Shown piece by piece: positions 43,936 through 46,606 of a stretch of DNA of 46,606 nucleotides. Source of the DNA: Cerasicoccus arenae. GTDB lineage: Bacteria; Verrucomicrobiota; Verrucomicrobiia; Opitutales; Cerasicoccaceae. The position numbers and the translations under genes were made by a program. Location: the NCBI RefSeq assembly GCF_014651635.1, contig NZ_BMXG01000008.1:1-46606 (forward strand), written 5' to 3'. The notes under the pieces were generated by a model. It ran no database searches. It was not told the origin of the DNA and saw nothing but the letters and a program-made list of their open reading frames with translations. Position 1 is the first letter of the stretch, and every line of letters begins with the position of its first letter.

Positions 43936-46606
43936 ATGAAGCACCTACCCAAAGCAATAATTGCCTTACTCGTATCCGCAACGATCGCACAAGCGGCTGG
44001 CTACCTCGAAGTGCGCGCTCCCGGCTACGACTTTCGCAGTGCCGAATACACAACGACTCATGTCTTTGTCGATGAGGTAGAAGGCGACACCGTTGATATT
44101 GAAATACTTTACACGTTGACTGGATTTTCGAACATCACCGACGTCGAAGTCTTCACCAATGTAAACCGCCGCGACCTTGCCCGAATTGATAAAAACAGCG
44201 ATGGCTATGCAGACGGCATTCAGCTACTCGACGGCAATACAATCACAGATTCGCCAGCAGACACCGACACGGCAACGGGGCACTACTATGCACCGCTCAA
44301 TATGACAGACGCCGATTTCAACGGGATCTGGGAGCTAACCATTCCCGCCGCCAAGACCGGAGCCTATCGCTTGACCGCACGCTTCAAGACTTCTGACTCA
44401 ATTGCCGAAAACAGTTTCAATCCCAATAACTGGATCTGGTATGGCCTGCGCGACCATGCTGTTGTAGTCTCGCCGACAGATGCGCGTGAAATCCGGCTCT
44501 ATGAGATCAATGTCTTTAACATCGAAGCTTCGGGAGACGCTTTCGCTGATCGTTCCACCCTTGAAGATCTGCACAATGCTGCCGGGGCTGCACACAACAG
44601 CAGCAACCGTTGGGATCTCACTTACCTGAAAAACCTTGGAATGAACTGGCTATGGTTTCAGCCAATCCACCCCAATGGTATTGATGGGCGCGAACCCAAC
44701 GACGGCTGGGGCGGAAGCGGCGACCCTTATGACCCCGGTAGTCCCTACGCTGTGAAGAATTTCTTCGAGGTCAACGAGCTGATGAGCATTAACTACAATG
44801 GCAGTAACACGTCCGCGCAAAACCGAGCAGAATCAATGACAGCATTCCAAAACTTCGTGGCCGCTGCCGATACGGAAGAAGTCGGGGTTATGCTCGATGC
44901 CCCGTTTAACCACACAGCCTTTGACGTCGAACTCGCACAGGCAGGCATTGATCTTTTTCAGCCGGATGGACAATCCTGGTCGCCAACCGATGAAATCCGC
45001 AATCGCGACGCTCGTTTTTTCTCACTCGATGGCAATTACGGCAATCGCGCTTCAAGTGCTGCCAATATTGCTCCCGGCCCTGATCGCTTTGATTTCGGCA
45101 AATGGAATGACGTGAAGGATGTTTTCTTTGGCCGCTACGATGCACTGGTGGAATATGATTCCGAGCCCGAGCGCTCCAGCTATACGAGCGAGGGTGATTG
45201 GCTTGATACTAGCGATAGCGACTGGACCAGCAACGACTTTACTCAGAACGGTACATCCTGGAACTTGACGCGACGTGTTTGGGATTACTTCGCCGAGTAT
45301 GCCCTCTTCTGGTTGACCCAAACGGGCTACCCGGAAGGCACGCCTACCAGCGAAGAGACTCGTTTAATCGGCATCGACGGACTACGCTGTGACTTCGGTC
45401 AGGGCCTGCCTCCACGCGCTTGGGAATATATTATCAATGTGGCCCGCTCGCGCAAATGGAACTTCGTCATGATGAGCGAATCACTCGACGGCGGCGCAGT
45501 AACCTATCGCTCAAACCGCCACTTCGACATTCTCAACGAAAACATCACCTTCAGCCTCAATTCGGCGAACGACAAGAGCGCCTTCCGCAGCATCTTTGAC
45601 AATCGCCGGACTGCTTATGGGCAGGGATTAGTCTTACTTAACAACACCTCGCACGACGAAGCCACGCCCAGCGATCCGTGGGAGGCCGTAGTCCGCACTG
45701 CCGCCGTGGGCATGATGGATGGCACAAGCATGATCTTTCCCGGCCAAGAGCTTGGTATTGCTGGAACCTACGGCTACACGCACTACGAACTGAACTTCGG
45801 AAAGTCTATTCCGCATTTCAAACGATGGAACTCCATGATGCCGATTTGGAATGATGGTAATTTCGGAAACGATCAGTTGTATCCCGTTTATTCCGGCATT
45901 CAAACCGCTCGCAAAAACAGCCCAGCACTCACGAGTTCCAACCGATGGTTCCTTGATGGCGACGGCAATAACACCAAAATATTTGCTGCAGCCAAATACG
46001 AAACTACCAATGCCTCTCCTGCCTACAGCGACGTCGTGTTGGGCTTCGTCAATGTGGATCGTAACAACACCCACAGCGACAACTTCAAGGTCCCCACAGC
46101 ATTAGCGGCGCTACTTGGACTCCAGGACGATCGCACCTACAACGTGAAAAACATCGCAGCCTACACTGCGCAACAAGCCGATCGACGCGAGCTTTGGCAG
46201 TGGGGCAGCGGCATTACAGGCGCTGACTTGAAGGCATCCGGCTTCTTCGTCCAGTTAAACAAAGTGCCCACCGATAATCCCACTTGGAGTACCGCGCCTT
46301 ACGAAGCCCAATACCTGAAAGTTTACGACGTCACCCCCCCCCCCGCTCCCACACAACCGGTCGTTTCAACTGGCAAAACTTACGTAATCGGCAACCAAGT
46401 AATCTTTGCTTGGAGCGACTCGCCGACAAACACAGCAGACGACAATGTCACCTCTTATAAGCTCGTTATCAAACGCGTCGGTAGCGACGAAACGGTTTAC
46501 GATCAGAATGTGGGCGATGTCACCGAATATGAATATACCGGCAGCTATGGAGACCAGCTCTACAGCTTTGTCATTCCCATCAGTTCGGCTGGGATCGAAG
46601 GTGCGA
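43936..46606 (+). CDS. Secreted GH13 amylase-type enzyme, cut by window end
   Basis: An open frame of 890 codons continues past the right edge. It starts with ATG at 43936, two bases after the stop of the giant enzyme, so the two are co-translated. MKHLPKAIIALLVSATIAQA is a signal peptide. An N-terminal beta domain (~20-190) precedes the barrel, which begins near LYEINVFNIEAS. Catalytic regions are VMLDAPFNHTA (I), IDGLRCDFGQG with Asp486 (II), MMSESLDG with Glu515 (III) and NNTSHDEAT with Asp574 (IV). After ~790 comes PPPAPTQP and a fibronectin/Ig-like beta domain (YVIGNQVIFAWSDSPTN). More C-terminal modules are probably outside the window. The Cys before the nucleophile (DGLRCDF) is unusual; most GH13 enzymes have V, F, I, L or A there. 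Confidence 0.92.
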   Translation, partial: MKHLPKAIIALLVSATIAQAAGYLEVRAPGYDFRSAEYTTTHVFVDEVEGDTVDIEILYTLTGFSNITDVEVFTNVNRRDLARIDKNSDGYADGIQLLDGNTITDSPADTDTATGHYYAPLNMTDADFNGIWELTIPAAKTGAYRLTARFKTSDSIAENSFNPNNWIWYGLRDHAVVVSPTDAREIRLYEINVFNIEASGDAFADRSTLEDLHNAAGAAHNSSNRWDLTYLKNLGMNWLWFQPIHPNGIDGREPNDGWGGSGDPYDPGSPYAVKNFFEVNELMSINYNGSNTSAQNRAESMTAFQNFVAAADTEEVGVMLDAPFNHTAFDVELAQAGIDLFQPDGQSWSPTDEIRNRDARFFSLDGNYGNRASSAANIAPGPDRFDFGKWNDVKDVFFGRYDALVEYDSEPERSSYTSEGDWLDTSDSDWTSNDFTQNGTSWNLTRRVWDYFAEYALFWLTQTGYPEGTPTSEETRLIGIDGLRCDFGQGLPPRAWEYIINVARSRKWNFVMMSESLDGGAVTYRSNRHFDILNENITFSLNSANDKSAFRSIFDNRRTAYGQGLVLLNNTSHDEATPSDPWEAVVRTAAVGMMDGTSMIFPGQELGIAGTYGYTHYELNFGKSIPHFKRWNSMMPIWNDGNFGNDQLYPVYSGIQTARKNSPALTSSNRWFLDGDGNNTKIFAAAKYETTNASPAYSDVVLGFVNVDRNNTHSDNFKVPTALAALLGLQDDRTYNVKNIAAYTAQQADRRELWQWGSGITGADLKASGFFVQLNKVPTDNPTWSTAPYEAQYLKVYDVTPPPAPTQPVVSTGKTYVIGNQVIFAWSDSPTNTADDNVTSYKLVIKRVGSDETVYDQNVGDVTEYEYTGSYGDQLYSFVIPISSAGIEGA
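46334..46344 (+). repeat. C11 tract in the linker of the last GH13 enzyme
   Basis: Eleven C code within TPPPAP at about residue 800, between the catalytic part and the following beta domain. A slip would keep the catalytic domain but remove the C-terminal modules. Confidence 0.9.

Overview
The window looks like a chromosomal segment of a Verrucomicrobiota bacterium, probably a marine Opitutae/Puniceicoccales-type organism. The evidence is a Verru_Chthon cassette protein A homologue, a PEP-CTERM secreted protein, an ExbB/ExbD operon with very large TPR proteins, a short EF-Ts, and large secreted multidomain polysaccharidases ending in a C-terminal domain common in this phylum. The lineage is inferred from gene families; there is no 16S rRNA gene here.

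Layout. (1) 1-3.8 kb: a decayed IS3-type OrfA at the left edge, an initiator tRNA-Met with its terminator on the minus strand, the rpsB-tsf operon with a strong terminator, and an HI0933-type flavoprotein whose start codon lies directly behind that terminator. (2) 3.8-9.6 kb: a secreted protein made of two copies of one repeat, then pyruvate:ferredoxin/flavodoxin oxidoreductase (nifJ) with its frequent neighbour, a dihydroorotate-dehydrogenase-like flavoprotein. (3) 9.7-17.7 kb: a minus-strand operon of a large TPR protein, a second TPR protein, ExbB, ExbD, ExbD and a secreted protein. A divergent membrane-anchored, proline-rich, TonB-like protein with a possible PA14-like region sits beside it. 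(4) 17.8-22.1 kb: a Verru_Chthon A pseudopilin-like protein translationally coupled to a small secreted protein. (5) 22.6-46.6 kb: an alpha-glucan (starch/maltodextrin) locus. It holds a secreted six-hairpin glycosidase, a secreted GH13 amylase, a PEP-CTERM protein, an MFS sugar transporter, MalQ (GH77), another secreted GH13, a LacI-type regulator, a 2815-residue enzyme that appears to join GH13 and GH57-like catalytic modules, and a further GH13 running off the right edge.

How it fits together (inference): several exported amylases cut starch or glycogen outside the cytoplasm, the MFS carrier imports maltodextrins, MalQ rearranges them, and the LacI regulator controls the set. No SusC/SusD pair or ABC maltose importer is visible. 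The ExbB/ExbD-TPR operon could power an outer-membrane process.

The most unusual feature is a set of long poly-C/poly-G tracts (nine of 9-13 bases). Five lie at or near gene starts and others lie inside reading frames of genes with surface or regulatory roles. They look like phase-variation (contingency) tracts. In the flavoprotein gene, two closely spaced start codons in different frames precede the tract. Several proposed starts differ from the longest open frame because those frames begin with TTG or GTG codons lacking support; this is stated per gene.
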